Origin: Paenibacillus sp. JNUCC-31
Lineage (GTDB): Bacteria > Bacillota > Bacilli > Paenibacillales > Paenibacillaceae
Reading direction: 5' to 3'
NCBI RefSeq assembly: GCF_014844075.1
Contig: NZ_CP062165.1
Coordinates: forward strand, 4,464,001-4,528,000
DNA: 64,000 nucleotides
Part shown: positions 54,567 through 63,648 of the stretch, piece after piece
How positions within the stretch are numbered: the first letter of the stretch is position 1
Layout of the letters: the number at the start of each line of letters is the position of its first letter
The notes under the pieces: model-generated
What the model was told of the DNA's origin: nothing
Seen by the model: the letters and a program-made list of their open reading frames with translations, nothing else
The model's database searches: none
Program-made: the position numbers and the translations under genes

Positions 54567-55871
54567 ATGACAGAACGCATTCCGTGTATACGAGAGGGTT
54601 GCGCAAATACGATTTTGCCAGCAACGGCTGTCAGAACAGGCGGGTACTGCATGCCTTGCAAGCAGGAGATGGAACGTGAGGCACAACAAAAATACATTGA
54701 GGCCAATCGGCGAAATGTGAACTTGTATGAGGGAATGACGGACCCTGTGGAGATTTTGAAAATCATGCATACTCGCCAGGCTCATGATCCATTGATCCGT
54801 TATGTACCATATGAGGAATCCCAGGAACAGGTATATCTGTCCTTGTCTATGGAGCAGCAAGCTCTCATGATTGATTATGCGATGCAGCTGATTCGTGCAG
54901 GAGATGATGATACGGGTAAAGATATTCTGGTATATCTGGTTTGTTACCATGATATTTCGTTGTCTGCACAGATTTTGGAGCTGCTGGAGCGCGAAATCTA
55001 CTACCCTGTCATTTTGTATAAGAGTGCCTCTGCCGAAGTACGTGATCAACTCATACAGCAGGTGAACACCGATGATGAGAATCGGAATAATCTATTGCTC
55101 ATGCTCGCCTATATTGGAGATGAAGTGGTCGTACGTCAGTTCCAGCAATGGAGGCAGTCTCCACCTCACTGGGCAGTTCAGCTGCATGTCGCACCAGAGC
55201 ACCATACAACCGAAGCCGGTTGGGAGTTAACGAATGAAGGCCAGCGCAGGGATTTATTCACCACCCCAAGTTATGCACTCTATAAAGTAATAGAGAATAC
55301 AGGTACTGACGACACGTTAATTGGCGATCCAATGTCCATGCTTTTACCCAGTGCCAATAACTGTAAGTGGTGTGGCAGGAAGTTAACGACCTTAATTGAG
55401 CTGGATGTCGGGCATCCAGCATTGCAGGACGTAGCTTGGAACAGTGAGCGACTTCGAGTGCAGACTTGCGTGATATGCAGCTGTTATGGCGTCGTTTATA
55501 TGGAGATGGATTCAGCAGGTGAACTGTGCTGGAGTGCGCATAATGTGATGCCCATGGGGGCGGATGATCTTGACCCGGATGACTATGCTCAGCTTGCACC
55601 GGATGCAGGGCGGCAGTTTCGGATTGCGATTGCATCACGTCAGGCGTACCATGCCAGTGAGTGGGCGATGGAGCCTTCTTTATCCCAGATTGGGGGCCAT
55701 CCTGGATGGGTTCAGGACGCGGAGTATCCAAATTGTCCATGCTGCTCTTCAAGGATGAGGGCCGTTGGTCAACTGGACTGGAGCGAGGTTGAGGAGTATG
55801 GGGATGGTATGTATTACATGTTCATTTGCGAGCCATGCCAGATGACTGCGGTATCTTATCAACAGTCCTGA
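54567..55871 (+). CDS. Zinc-finger plus DUF1963-like protein
   Basis: 434 residues from ATG at 54567 (MTERIPCIREGC), with AGAGGGGGT upstream; the frame to 54534 is longer but less likely. N-terminal finger CIREGCANTI..YCMPCK, then a helical stretch with HEAT-like character (residues ~100-200). The C-terminal ~230 residues contain CKWCGR, SLSQIGGHPGWVQDAEYPNCPCCSSRM and QLDW, the DUF1963 (YwqG-like) hallmark. Relatives are often single proteins with no known role. Terminator follows. Confidence 0.8.
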   Translation: MTERIPCIREGCANTILPATAVRTGGYCMPCKQEMEREAQQKYIEANRRNVNLYEGMTDPVEILKIMHTRQAHDPLIRYVPYEESQEQVYLSLSMEQQALMIDYAMQLIRAGDDDTGKDILVYLVCYHDISLSAQILELLEREIYYPVILYKSASAEVRDQLIQQVNTDDENRNNLLLMLAYIGDEVVVRQFQQWRQSPPHWAVQLHVAPEHHTTEAGWELTNEGQRRDLFTTPSYALYKVIENTGTDDTLIGDPMSMLLPSANNCKWCGRKLTTLIELDVGHPALQDVAWNSERLRVQTCVICSCYGVVYMEMDSAGELCWSAHNVMPMGADDLDPDDYAQLAPDAGRQFRIAIASRQAYHASEWAMEPSLSQIGGHPGWVQDAEYPNCPCCSSRMRAVGQLDWSEVEEYGDGMYYMFICEPCQMTAVSYQQS

Positions 55872-55938
55872 TGAAGGAAGCAAAGATCTGATATTTCATA
55901 GATGCAATACAGAAGTTGTAAAGACAGTCGAATATTTA

Positions 55939-55980
55939 AAAGGGGCTATTCCGTATCTAGAACATTACGGAAAGCCCCTT
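55939..55980 (+). terminator. Strong terminator
   Basis: AAGGGGCT-A-TTCCGTA pairs with TACGGAA-AGCCCCTT around a 10-base loop. No long T-run; followed by CGTAT. Confidence 0.75.
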
Positions 55981-56051
55981 CGTATGAACAGGGGGATGTC
56001 CATAAGTCATGAGGATGACACTGGACGCCCCTTGTTCACCTTATTTTGGTT

Positions 56052-56195
56052 TAACGAACCTGACACACGTTATTCGCACCCATTTGCACCATGCTGAGAT
56101 GTAACGAATTACAGAGACGTTATTTCATCGATGGGGTCGATTATAAGGCTTTGACGCCGTTGTTGCACCGAAATAACGCCACTGAGATTCGTTAA
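56052..56195. repeat. Three 23-bp TAACGAA...CGTTATT repeats
   Basis: Each copy is TAACGAA, nine variable bases, CGTTATT: 56052-56074 and 56102-56124 on the plus strand, 56173-56195 inverted. A fourth half (TTCGTTA at 56238) is degenerate. The second and third (50-base spacing and inversion) can fold together. This explains the otherwise empty 55.9-56.3 kb gap; probably a REP-like intergenic element. Confidence 0.65.
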
Positions 56196-56311
56196 AGTTT
56201 CCATTTCTTAAGAATCAGCCATTTAGGGTGTAACAGATTCGTTAGCGTCTTGGCCAAATGGAGAAATGAAAATTCAAGATAGTCTCACTATTTGATCGTA
56301 TTCTCTAATGC

Positions 56312-56659
56312 TTAGAGTTCTGCCGATGCCTGAGTCAGAAGACGAGTCAACCATTCATAATCCGGCGTATCTTTTTCCTTGATTTTGATGGTTTTGCGTT
56401 CTGCCGGGCCTTCGAATATACCATCTGGCAGGTCAAGCCCGGTTGCATTGAAGATCGTGAAGGATACTGCCGGCTTGGACGGGGAGATGACCGCCGCGTA
56501 TTTACCGTTTTTCAGGAAATGAGGTTTCTTGTACTGCACACGTTCCTGTACTTCAGGGATCGACTCATGTACCAACTCCCGCAGTTTGCTTGCAACCTGG
56601 ACTTGCCAGGGAACCGGGATCTGTTCGATAAATTCAGTGACTTCCGCATTCATATTCAT
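56312..56659 (-). CDS. DUF1801-like protein
   Basis: 115 residues from ATG at 56659 (MNMNAEVTEF), overlapping the GNAT stop by ATGA, with GGAGGGTGG upstream. Small YdhG/DUF1801-like fold: VASKLRELVHESIPEVQERVQYKKPHFLKNGKYAAVISPSKPAVSFTIFNA. The group is conserved but of unknown function (iron-chaperone-like in some). Translationally coupled to the acetyltransferase. Confidence 0.85.
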   Translation of the reverse strand: MNMNAEVTEFIEQIPVPWQVQVASKLRELVHESIPEVQERVQYKKPHFLKNGKYAAVISPSKPAVSFTIFNATGLDLPDGIFEGPAERKTIKIKEKDTPDYEWLTRLLTQASAEL

Positions 56660-57231
56660 GCTTGTCCACCCTCCACATTGATCTGATTGTGTGCTTCCCA
56701 TTCTGGTCGTAGAATGCCCATCCATAAGCGATCGTAGCGCTTGCCGTCACGATACACGGCTGATCTGGCGCGACCTTCCAACTGAAAGCCGACCTTCTCA
56801 TAGGCACGGATGCCTTTTGCATTATAGGCGATGACATCCAGACCTACCCGGTCCAGATTCAATTCATGGAAGGCATACCGCAAAATAAGATTCAACGCTT
56901 CCGTTCCGTACCCTTTGTTGCGATGCTCTGCGAGCCCGATGCCAATGGCAAGCTGTCCGCACCGGTTGTTCCATTCAATGCTGTGAATGACAACGAATCC
57001 GATCAGTTGTTCATCCTCACGTGTTCGAAGCCGGAAGTAAACTTCCTTGTCCTTCGTCTCACCTTCATCTTCAAGTTGCCTTTCCGAAAAAGGAATGGCA
57101 ATATCCGTATCCACATTTCGCAAATATTCGGGATCTTCATTCCATTGCAGCATGGTCTGCACGTCTTCTGCACGGGGCGGAGTCATTTTCAATCGTTTGC
57201 TATAAAACAGATTTTCAGTCGATAGTGTCAT
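56656..57231 (-). CDS. GNAT acetyltransferase, RimJ/RimL type
   Basis: 191 residues. GNAT fold with the acetyl-CoA loop IGLAEHRNKGYGTEALNLIL, preceded by the YFRLRTREDEQLIGFVVIH strands and followed by LDRVGLDVIAYNAKGIRAYEKVGF, the RimL-like C-terminal pattern. Substrate unknown (N-terminal amine of a protein or a small molecule). The DUF1801 gene overlaps its stop. Confidence 0.9.
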   Translation of the reverse strand: MTLSTENLFYSKRLKMTPPRAEDVQTMLQWNEDPEYLRNVDTDIAIPFSERQLEDEGETKDKEVYFRLRTREDEQLIGFVVIHSIEWNNRCGQLAIGIGLAEHRNKGYGTEALNLILRYAFHELNLDRVGLDVIAYNAKGIRAYEKVGFQLEGRARSAVYRDGKRYDRLWMGILRPEWEAHNQINVEGGQA

Positions 57232-57487
57232 GGGGGTCTCCTTTGAATAAGTTAAGTTTGCTTCACCTCAAAACGACGATTAACTACATAGCTGCTACGC
57301 AATATTCTTCGCTCCTTTTGGTTTCAGATAGCCTCACTATAATGGAAATTTCAGGGCATCACAATAGACATTTCATTTGTGTTTTTGAAGCTGTTGTCAG
57401 AAAACCTGTCATGGTAGTACTATATAAACAATAGTCATGTATTCTGTGATACAACATACAACAAAATTGTCGGCAGGAGTGGTAGAT

Positions 57488-57943
57488 ATGGAGATCAAAG
57501 TAGACGATTTGAGCGGTCATCAAGTCATTGGATTAATTGCAGAACATTTGCAAGGCATGGCAGCAGATTCGCCGCCGGAAAGCATTCACGCCCTGGATCT
57601 GGATGGGTTAAAGAAACCTGAGATTACATTCTGGTGTGCATGGGAAGCAGATGAGCTGCTCGGCTGCGGTGCCATGAAGGAGCTGAATTCGGAGCATGCA
57701 GAGTTGAAGTCCATGCGTACAGCCAAGGCTCACCTCAGAAAAGGCGTCGCGAGACAAATCCTTGCCCATATTATCGGGGTTGCCCAGAATCGGGGGTATC
57801 AGCGGATCAGTCTGGAGACAGGTTCGATGGATTCTTTTATCCCGGCGCGGAAGCTGTATGAGGACTTTGGATTTGTTTACTGTGAGCCATTTGCAGATTA
57901 TCGTTTGGACCCGAACAGTGCTTTTATGACGAAGGAATTATAA
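57488..57943 (+). CDS. GNAT acetyltransferase
   Basis: 151 residues from ATG at 57488 (MEIKVDDL), with CAGGAGTGG upstream. GNAT of the YsnE/ElaA-like sort: ELLGCGAMKELNSEHAELKSMRTAKAHLRKGVARQILAHII, then QRISLETGSMDSFIPARKLYEDFGF. The HLRKGVAR loop is the acetyl-CoA site. Substrate unknown. Terminator follows at 57990. Confidence 0.9.
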   Translation: MEIKVDDLSGHQVIGLIAEHLQGMAADSPPESIHALDLDGLKKPEITFWCAWEADELLGCGAMKELNSEHAELKSMRTAKAHLRKGVARQILAHIIGVAQNRGYQRISLETGSMDSFIPARKLYEDFGFVYCEPFADYRLDPNSAFMTKEL

Positions 57944-57989
57944 ATGGATGATAGATATATAGGCATAACGGCATAACGTGAACACAGAT

Positions 57990-58026
57990 AACCAGCATTC
58001 TGTTGCATACAGACCGCTGGTTTTTT
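57990..58026 (+). terminator. Rho-independent terminator
   Basis: AACCAGC/GCTGGTT stem with an inner TCTGT/ACAGA pair, ending in six T. The gap that follows to 58309 holds no other gene; it must carry the permease promoter. Confidence 0.75.
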
Positions 58027-58309
58027 CGTGTGCATAATTGTTTTGAACATAGTGGTGGATTGCAACAAATCATACATATTCAAGGGCGCAAGGAGAGTAG
58101 AATATATTTAAATGAATAGGTTACGATGCATACCGATTGGCTCGTATCATTGTAGGGTATAAAACATACGTCATGTCAGCATAGGCTTGGGATGAATTGG
58201 CCGTACGGAACTGCTGGGCTGAGGCATGCACAATAGGGTATACTGGACATTATGTTTATATAAACATGAAACAGGAATGCAGACGTTTTTTACATCAGGA
58301 GGATTGGAA

Positions 58310-59665
58310 TTGGCTCAGACAGAAGGAACATTGCAGAAGAAACTTAAACCAAGACATATTAGCTTTATGGCTATGGGCGGTGTCATTGGAACCGGAATTT
58401 TCAAAGGAAGCGCCGAAACGATTGGACTCGCAGGTCCGGGAGTCATTGTAACGTACATTTTTGCTGGATTATTGTTACTGGTTGTCATGGCTGCGATGGC
58501 GGAGATGGCTACGGTTTACAAGAACAAAAATATGAAGGATTTTGTGCAGGAAGCATTCGGCAGCCGAGTCTCCTTTGTCATGGGATGGATGTATTGCTTC
58601 CTATGGTTATCGGTTTGTGTAATTGAGGTAATTGCCGCAGGCAGCTTTCTGCAGTATTGGTTCACGGAAGTGCCGCTGTGGATGCTTAGTCTGGCGTGCG
58701 CGGTGTTTATTATACTGATTAATCTGCTGAGTGTAGGTGTATTTGGGGAATTTGAATTTTGGCTGGCAGGCATTAAAATCGCCATGATTATTATTTTTAT
58801 TATTCTTGGTGCTGGTCTGATCTTTGGAATTATTCCAAGTGACAATACACCGTATTTGCAAAACTACACGCAAGCTGGGGGCTTCCTCCCGAACGGTTGG
58901 TCATCAATTTTCTCGGCTCTGCTGGTTGTTATGTTCTCTTATGGAGGTTCGGAGTTGATTGGTTTGACACTGACCGAGACGGAAAATGCGGACAAGGTGA
59001 TGCCCAAAATTGTGGGGAACTTCATGCTGAGAATCATTTTATTTTTCACGCTGCCGATTCTCATCATCTGTGGCCTCATTCCGTGGAATGAGTTGGGTCC
59101 AGAGAGCAGTCCCTTTGTACAGGTGCTGGCTTCCACGGGACTCCCAGGTGCAGCGCATATTATGAACTTTATTTTGGTGACAGCCGTTTTGTCTGCTGCA
59201 AATTCGGGCATTTACGGTGCATCCCGAATGATGCACTCCATGGCGGTAGGTGGTGAAGCGCCCAAGGCATTATCACAAACGAATCGTAACGGCAGCCCAG
59301 TTAACACACTACTGGTATGTGCCGTGGTCTTGCTCGGAGGTTCCATGTTGGGACTATTCGCACAGGATCAGCTCTTCCGCGTGTTGCTGGCGGTTCCGGG
59401 GTTCGTGGTGATGCTTGTGTGGATTTGTATTGCGTCTTCACAGCTGAAGCTGCGCAAGAAATACCCGCTAAAACCGACATTCAAAGTTTGGGGATTCCCT
59501 TACATCACTGGAGCAGTGGTGCTTTGTCTTAGTGTAATTGCAGTGATGTTTGTGTTTGATGAGGGCAATCGTTTCAGCATCAGCATCTGTTTATCTGTAC
59601 TCGCGTTACTGGTTATCTGGTCCCTGATTCGATTCAGGAAGACGGATGGACGGGCAGGGAGTTAG
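58310..59665 (+). CDS. APC-superfamily amino-acid permease
   Basis: 451 residues from a TTG at 58310 (MAQTEGTLQKKL), with AGGAGG seven bases upstream; the frame from 58226 is longer but unlikely. Twelve membrane helices, with helix 1 FMAMGGVIGTGIFKGSAETIG (the GxIGxGIF substrate motif) and VVMFSYGGSELIGLTLTETENA. Typical of AAT-family uptake systems (GabP/AnsP/ProY-like); the exact amino acid is not decidable. Followed by a terminator. Confidence 0.92.
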   Translation: MAQTEGTLQKKLKPRHISFMAMGGVIGTGIFKGSAETIGLAGPGVIVTYIFAGLLLLVVMAAMAEMATVYKNKNMKDFVQEAFGSRVSFVMGWMYCFLWLSVCVIEVIAAGSFLQYWFTEVPLWMLSLACAVFIILINLLSVGVFGEFEFWLAGIKIAMIIIFIILGAGLIFGIIPSDNTPYLQNYTQAGGFLPNGWSSIFSALLVVMFSYGGSELIGLTLTETENADKVMPKIVGNFMLRIILFFTLPILIICGLIPWNELGPESSPFVQVLASTGLPGAAHIMNFILVTAVLSAANSGIYGASRMMHSMAVGGEAPKALSQTNRNGSPVNTLLVCAVVLLGGSMLGLFAQDQLFRVLLAVPGFVVMLVWICIASSQLKLRKKYPLKPTFKVWGFPYITGAVVLCLSVIAVMFVFDEGNRFSISICLSVLALLVIWSLIRFRKTDGRAGS

Positions 59666-59705
59666 TTTGTATCAAAATTTTATACAAATCTCTGGATCAT
59701 AACGA

Positions 59706-59735
59706 CATCTCGGCGCTCGCGCCGGGGTGTTTTTT
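59706..59735 (+). terminator. Rho-independent terminator
   Basis: CATCTCGGCG pairs with CGCCGGGGTG (two G-U) around CTCG, then a T-run. Confidence 0.8.
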
Positions 59736-59765
59736 ATACCGAAATTGTACTTCAAGCTTCGGAAT

Positions 59766-60671
59766 TCATAACTGGTCCAGCTCAATCGCCTGTCTGAAGC
59801 GTTGGGCAAAGCGCTCCGCGGCTATAGCAACCTCCTTGGATTCGGTCTGTACGAAGCCGATTTGCATTTTAGGTTGGTCTATCGAAGCGATCTCTACCAT
59901 TTTTGCAATGCCTTCTTTCCATAGCGGATGTTGGTGGAAGGAGAAGTCATGACCAATGGTAGCGGCAATATTATTTCTTAGAACTGTGGTGATTGCTTCC
60001 GAGTTGTTCGTTTTGAAGAGGATGGACAGAGGGCCATAATCATACGTGAACTCCTGCAGGAAATCTTCGATGAATCCATCACGATACAAAGCCAGCTTAT
60101 GTTCTTTTAATTGCTCGGGAGTGACTCGGCTAAGCTTGGCTAGTTCGGATTGGTGATGAGTGCATACGACCAATTTACCCGAATACATCGGACTGAAGTG
60201 CAGTCCATCGAATTCCCGCAATTGTTTGGCGTAGATGGCAATGAAGCCCAGGTGGGTCTTGTTGTTCCGGATATCCTCGATAATTTCCATGGAACCTTTC
60301 TCTTCAATGGCAATATTCAATTGGGGATGTTCGCGTTTCATATCTGCCGCCGTTTGCACAAGGTAAGGCATCACACTTGGAAAGGTGGCGACATGCAGTT
60401 CTCCGGTTAAAGAGGACGTCTCGGCATTCAGTGATTTCAATTCATCAATTCGCTGCAAAATATCGAGTGCCTTGGCAATAAATGGTTTTCCTTCAGGAGT
60501 GGGAAATGTCCCCTGCCGGGAGCGTTCGAACAGAATCATACCGAGCTCGTTTTCCAGGCGGTGGATCGACTGGCTGATTGCCGACTGAGTGACATGCAGG
60601 TGCTCCGAGGCAGCCGAGAATGATTGGGTTTTGGCAATTTCAACAACATATTCAAGCTGTTCCAGATTCAT
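59766..60671 (-). CDS. LysR-family regulator
   Basis: 301 residues. N-terminal HTH (about 1-60: LEYVVEIAKTQSFSAASEHLHVTQSAISQSIHRLENELGMILFERS), then a substrate-binding domain (about 90-295) of the CysB/YwbI-like group. Divergent from the Zn-dehydrogenase at 60812 across ~140 bases that contain two direct repeats, the probable operator. It likely activates that gene in response to a metabolite. Confidence 0.92.
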   Translation of the reverse strand: MNLEQLEYVVEIAKTQSFSAASEHLHVTQSAISQSIHRLENELGMILFERSRQGTFPTPEGKPFIAKALDILQRIDELKSLNAETSSLTGELHVATFPSVMPYLVQTAADMKREHPQLNIAIEEKGSMEIIEDIRNNKTHLGFIAIYAKQLREFDGLHFSPMYSGKLVVCTHHQSELAKLSRVTPEQLKEHKLALYRDGFIEDFLQEFTYDYGPLSILFKTNNSEAITTVLRNNIAATIGHDFSFHQHPLWKEGIAKMVEIASIDQPKMQIGFVQTESKEVAIAAERFAQRFRQAIELDQL

Positions 60672-60690
60672 GGTTTCATCTCCGTTTTAG

Positions 60691-60719
60691 CATTAGTACA
60701 AGTAATATTAACATTAGTA
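60691..60719. promoter_or_regulatory. CATTAGTA direct repeat, candidate LysR operator
   Basis: Exact CATTAGTA copies at 60691-60698 and 60712-60719, 21 bases (two helical turns) apart, in the gap between the divergent LysR and dehydrogenase genes. Confidence 0.5.
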
Positions 60720-60811
60720 TCTATAAATATGAATAATACGTGAACAGCGATATAATGTATAGACAGAGTTGGAATTTAGATGGACTAGACAAACAAAGGG
60801 GGATGAATCGA

Positions 60812-61855
60812 ATGAAAGCAGCAGTATGGTACGCCAAAAAAGATGTCCGGGTCGAAGAACGGGAAATACCGGTAGCCCAATCAGGACAAGTAAAAATCAA
60901 AGTCGAGTACGCAGGAATCTGTGGCAGTGACTTGCACGCTTACCATCATGGCGTAGGCATTCAGGAAGGGCAGAACCACCCGCTTTCAGGGCAGCAAGCG
61001 CCGCTGACACTTGGTCATGAGTTTGCAGGAACCGTTAGTGAACTGGGAAGTGATGTAAGCGGTATCAACATAGGCGATCGTGTTGTTATTGAACCGTTGT
61101 ATCACTGTGGACAGTGTGAGTACTGTATCCAGGGGCGCTATAACCAATGTACCCAATTCGGATTTGTTGGGCTGAATGGCGACGGTGGCTTTGCTGAATA
61201 CGTTGTAGTTGAGGCGTACATGGTGCATAAATTGCCGGACAACGTATCCTTCGAGGAGGGCGCACTGATTGAGCCTACGGCCGTAGCCTTTCATGCCGTT
61301 CGCCACAGCAAGCTGAAAGTGGGCCAGAAGGTTGCCGTGTATGGCGCGGGTCCAATTGGACTGCTGACGATTCTGTCAGCCAAAGCTGCAGGAGCTTCCG
61401 AAATCTATGCGGTAGACGTGTTTGAAGAACGCCTGAATCTGGCAGCCAAGCTGGGTGCCATTCCGGTGAATAGTGCCAAGGTCAATGCCACTGAAGTGAT
61501 TATGCAGCAATCTGGCGGAATTGATATCGCATTTGAAGCGGCTGGTGTACAGCCAACCATGGATAGCGCCGTAGCCGTCATTAAAAAAGGTGGAGAAGTT
61601 GTTGTCATCGCAGCCATTCCGAATCCATTGCAGGTGAATTTCTTCGACCTGCTGGTGAAGGAAGCGAACCTGACTGCGACGCTAGCCTATCGTCATATCT
61701 TCCCTGAGGTCATCTCTTTGATTGCTGAGGGAGCACTTGATGTGAAACAGGTGATTACCAAGAAAATCAAGCTGGACGACATTGTACAGGAAGGGCTTGA
61801 ACTGCTGATGAGCGATAAAAGCCATGCGAAAATTTTGGTGGAAATCGGCGGTTAA
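60812..61855 (+). CDS. bdhA: Zn-dependent (R,R)-2,3-butanediol dehydrogenase-like enzyme
   Basis: 347 residues from ATG at 60812 (MKAAVWYAK), with AAAGGGGGATG upstream. Zinc MDR: catalytic Cys in GICGSDLHAYHHG, TLGHEFAGTV (His-Glu), the four-Cys structural zinc loop CGQCEYCIQGRYNQC, and Rossmann YGAGPIGLLTILSAKAAGA. The insert QEGQNHPLSGQQAPLTLGHEF is typical of 2,3-butanediol dehydrogenases (BdhA/BDH1), which interconvert acetoin and butanediol; sorbitol-type polyol dehydrogenases are the alternative. Probably under the divergent LysR. Confidence 0.88.
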   Translation: MKAAVWYAKKDVRVEEREIPVAQSGQVKIKVEYAGICGSDLHAYHHGVGIQEGQNHPLSGQQAPLTLGHEFAGTVSELGSDVSGINIGDRVVIEPLYHCGQCEYCIQGRYNQCTQFGFVGLNGDGGFAEYVVVEAYMVHKLPDNVSFEEGALIEPTAVAFHAVRHSKLKVGQKVAVYGAGPIGLLTILSAKAAGASEIYAVDVFEERLNLAAKLGAIPVNSAKVNATEVIMQQSGGIDIAFEAAGVQPTMDSAVAVIKKGGEVVVIAAIPNPLQVNFFDLLVKEANLTATLAYRHIFPEVISLIAEGALDVKQVITKKIKLDDIVQEGLELLMSDKSHAKILVEIGG

Positions 61856-61920
61856 TCATGTGGAAAATGATGCGAATAGCATTTGCTGCTCGATACCGAT
61901 TTTTTAGCTCAGAATAACGC

Positions 61921-61970
61921 AAAAAGGGATGTCCATACGTCAGTTAACTGATGTTGGGACATCCCTTTTT
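61921..61970 (+). terminator. Strong terminator, usable in both directions
   Basis: 14-bp arms (61921-61934, 61957-61970) with A/T-runs; ends bdhA and faces the convergent GNAT gene. Confidence 0.88.
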
Positions 61971-62003
61971 CTGCTATCCATGGTTTATTACCATTTGCGA
62001 GAA

Positions 62004-62513
62004 TTATGAATCATAACGGTAGCAGATCGCTTTGCCTCCACTACTTTCGGAACTGAATTCCGGGTCTTCTACAAAACCGAAACGTTCGTATAATCGGATC
62101 GCGTTCACCATCTGGCCACCCGTATATAAATACACCGTATTTTTGCCCATGTCTTTGGCAGATTCAACACATTGTTGAAGCAGTTCTCTGGCAATGCCGT
62201 GACCTCTCCACTTGGGATCAACGCCCAACAGTCGAATAAACGGATAATCAATAGGCAGCTCGAAGTTCGGGTAAGCCTTATGTGCGGTCTCAAACAATTG
62301 AACCGTTCCAACAATCTGATGTTCTATTTTGGCAATCCATAATTGCTTAATATAAGGATTGCTCGGCGATTCCCGAATATCCTTCAAATAATGTTCCCAT
62401 TGTTCCTGTGTTTGGAAAGTGTCCCGGTACTCGGAGTAACTTTCAATGAGAATATGTACAATTTCTTCATGGTCAGCTTCTGTAGCGGGATGAATCGTTA
62501 CTGCCGTTGTCAT
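62004..62513 (-). CDS. GNAT acetyltransferase
   Basis: 169 residues from ATG at 62513 (MTTAVTIHPA), with AGAAGGAGAA upstream. GNAT domain with FIRLLGVDPKWRGHGIARELLQQCVESAK (acetyl-CoA loop) and AIRLYERFGFVEDPEF. Substrate unknown. Monocistronic, convergent with bdhA. Confidence 0.9.
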   Translation of the reverse strand: MTTAVTIHPATEADHEEIVHILIESYSEYRDTFQTQEQWEHYLKDIRESPSNPYIKQLWIAKIEHQIVGTVQLFETAHKAYPNFELPIDYPFIRLLGVDPKWRGHGIARELLQQCVESAKDMGKNTVYLYTGGQMVNAIRLYERFGFVEDPEFSSESSGGKAICYRYDS

Positions 62514-62681
62514 CTCAAGTTCTCCTTCTGTTCTTGGTTTGATAAGAGATATAGCTGACTTGAATTGTAACACACCTGATGGTGCTGGATTAATTCAAAT
62601 TTTCTATATATGACTCATGAAATTCTATGAGTTGGTGCATTCGCACAAGCACATCCAAGGTTCGCGCCCGTACAAGATTCA

Positions 62682-63449
62682 TTATAAGCGGTTGAGCTGT
62701 GTGGAATACAGATTATTGCGATATTCGGTGGGTGTATTGCCCTCGTATTGTTTGAACATACGCAGGAATAGTTTGTAATCGGAAAAACCGCATTGTCCCG
62801 CAATTTCTTTCACACTGGCATTGGTATTGAGCAGCATCTGCTTGGCCCGGTGAATCCGTTCCGTGAGGATATAGGTTTTGAGTCCGATGCCTTTCTCGCG
62901 TTTCACCATTTTGGAGATATAGTCCTTGTTAAAATTAAAGGTCTCCGCAATTTTGCCTACCGTAATCTCAGTATGAAGATGAATATCCACCCACTTGCAG
63001 ATATGGTCAACGATTGCATTGTGTGGCCGATAACCAGCTTGAGTGTTGCGTTCCAGCTCTTTGAGCAGCAGTAACAATGCCGCATCTGCTTCTTCCGGTG
63101 AGAACGATGAACTGTGCAGCAGCTGCTTGAACAGCTGATTAGCCGTGGACGGAACCTGAATGGTCGCATGGGTGGGATACTGGTCGAACTCTCCCTCATT
63201 CGAATCATAATGAACCCAGTAAAAGCTGACGGGAGCATCGCTGACCTGATAGCCATAGTGGATGCGTCCAGCCCTCAGAAATAGCAGATCATTCGTACGC
63301 ACCACGTACTGCTGTTCCTCCTCCGCAATGTACATCTCGCCTTCCAGCATCAAAATGACCTCGTGAACAGGCATGCTGCGCTTCATGTGGCTCCAGTTGC
63401 CTTCGGATATGAATTTGCCGCACAGGTAATGCTCCAGTGGTTTTGGCAT
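62682..63449 (-). CDS. AraC-family regulator of the adjacent GH127 gene
   Basis: 255 residues from ATG at 63449 (MPKPLEHYL), with AGGTGGAGA upstream; the frame to 63602 is rejected. N-terminal cupin-like sugar-sensing domain (EVILMLEGEMYIAEEEQQYVVRTNDLLFLRAG), then a C-terminal double HTH (VGKIAETFNFNKDYISKMVKREKG, VKEIAGQCGFSDYKLFLRMFKQ). Divergent from the GH127 gene at 63649, so probably its arabinose-responsive activator. Confidence 0.9.
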   Translation of the reverse strand: MPKPLEHYLCGKFISEGNWSHMKRSMPVHEVILMLEGEMYIAEEEQQYVVRTNDLLFLRAGRIHYGYQVSDAPVSFYWVHYDSNEGEFDQYPTHATIQVPSTANQLFKQLLHSSSFSPEEADAALLLLLKELERNTQAGYRPHNAIVDHICKWVDIHLHTEITVGKIAETFNFNKDYISKMVKREKGIGLKTYILTERIHRAKQMLLNTNASVKEIAGQCGFSDYKLFLRMFKQYEGNTPTEYRNNLYSTQLNRL

Positions 63450-63648
63450 AGGACGGATTTCTCCACCTTTTCTTGGATTATGAGTCTGATGTAGTTGTAT
63501 TTTATTTGATAATATGAGGATATTCAAGGATTGGATTGAAAAAGAACGCAAGGAATATATGAACCGCAACACGGATTTTATCCTTATCCTTCGTACATCC
63601 ATTAAAGTACATCTGAATATCGACTACATTTCGAGGAGGAGCGAGATA

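Noticed and set aside
57944..58309. T-box or riboswitch before the amino-acid permease
   Set aside because: No T-box core sequence or antiterminator pairing found; only a terminator of the upstream gene.
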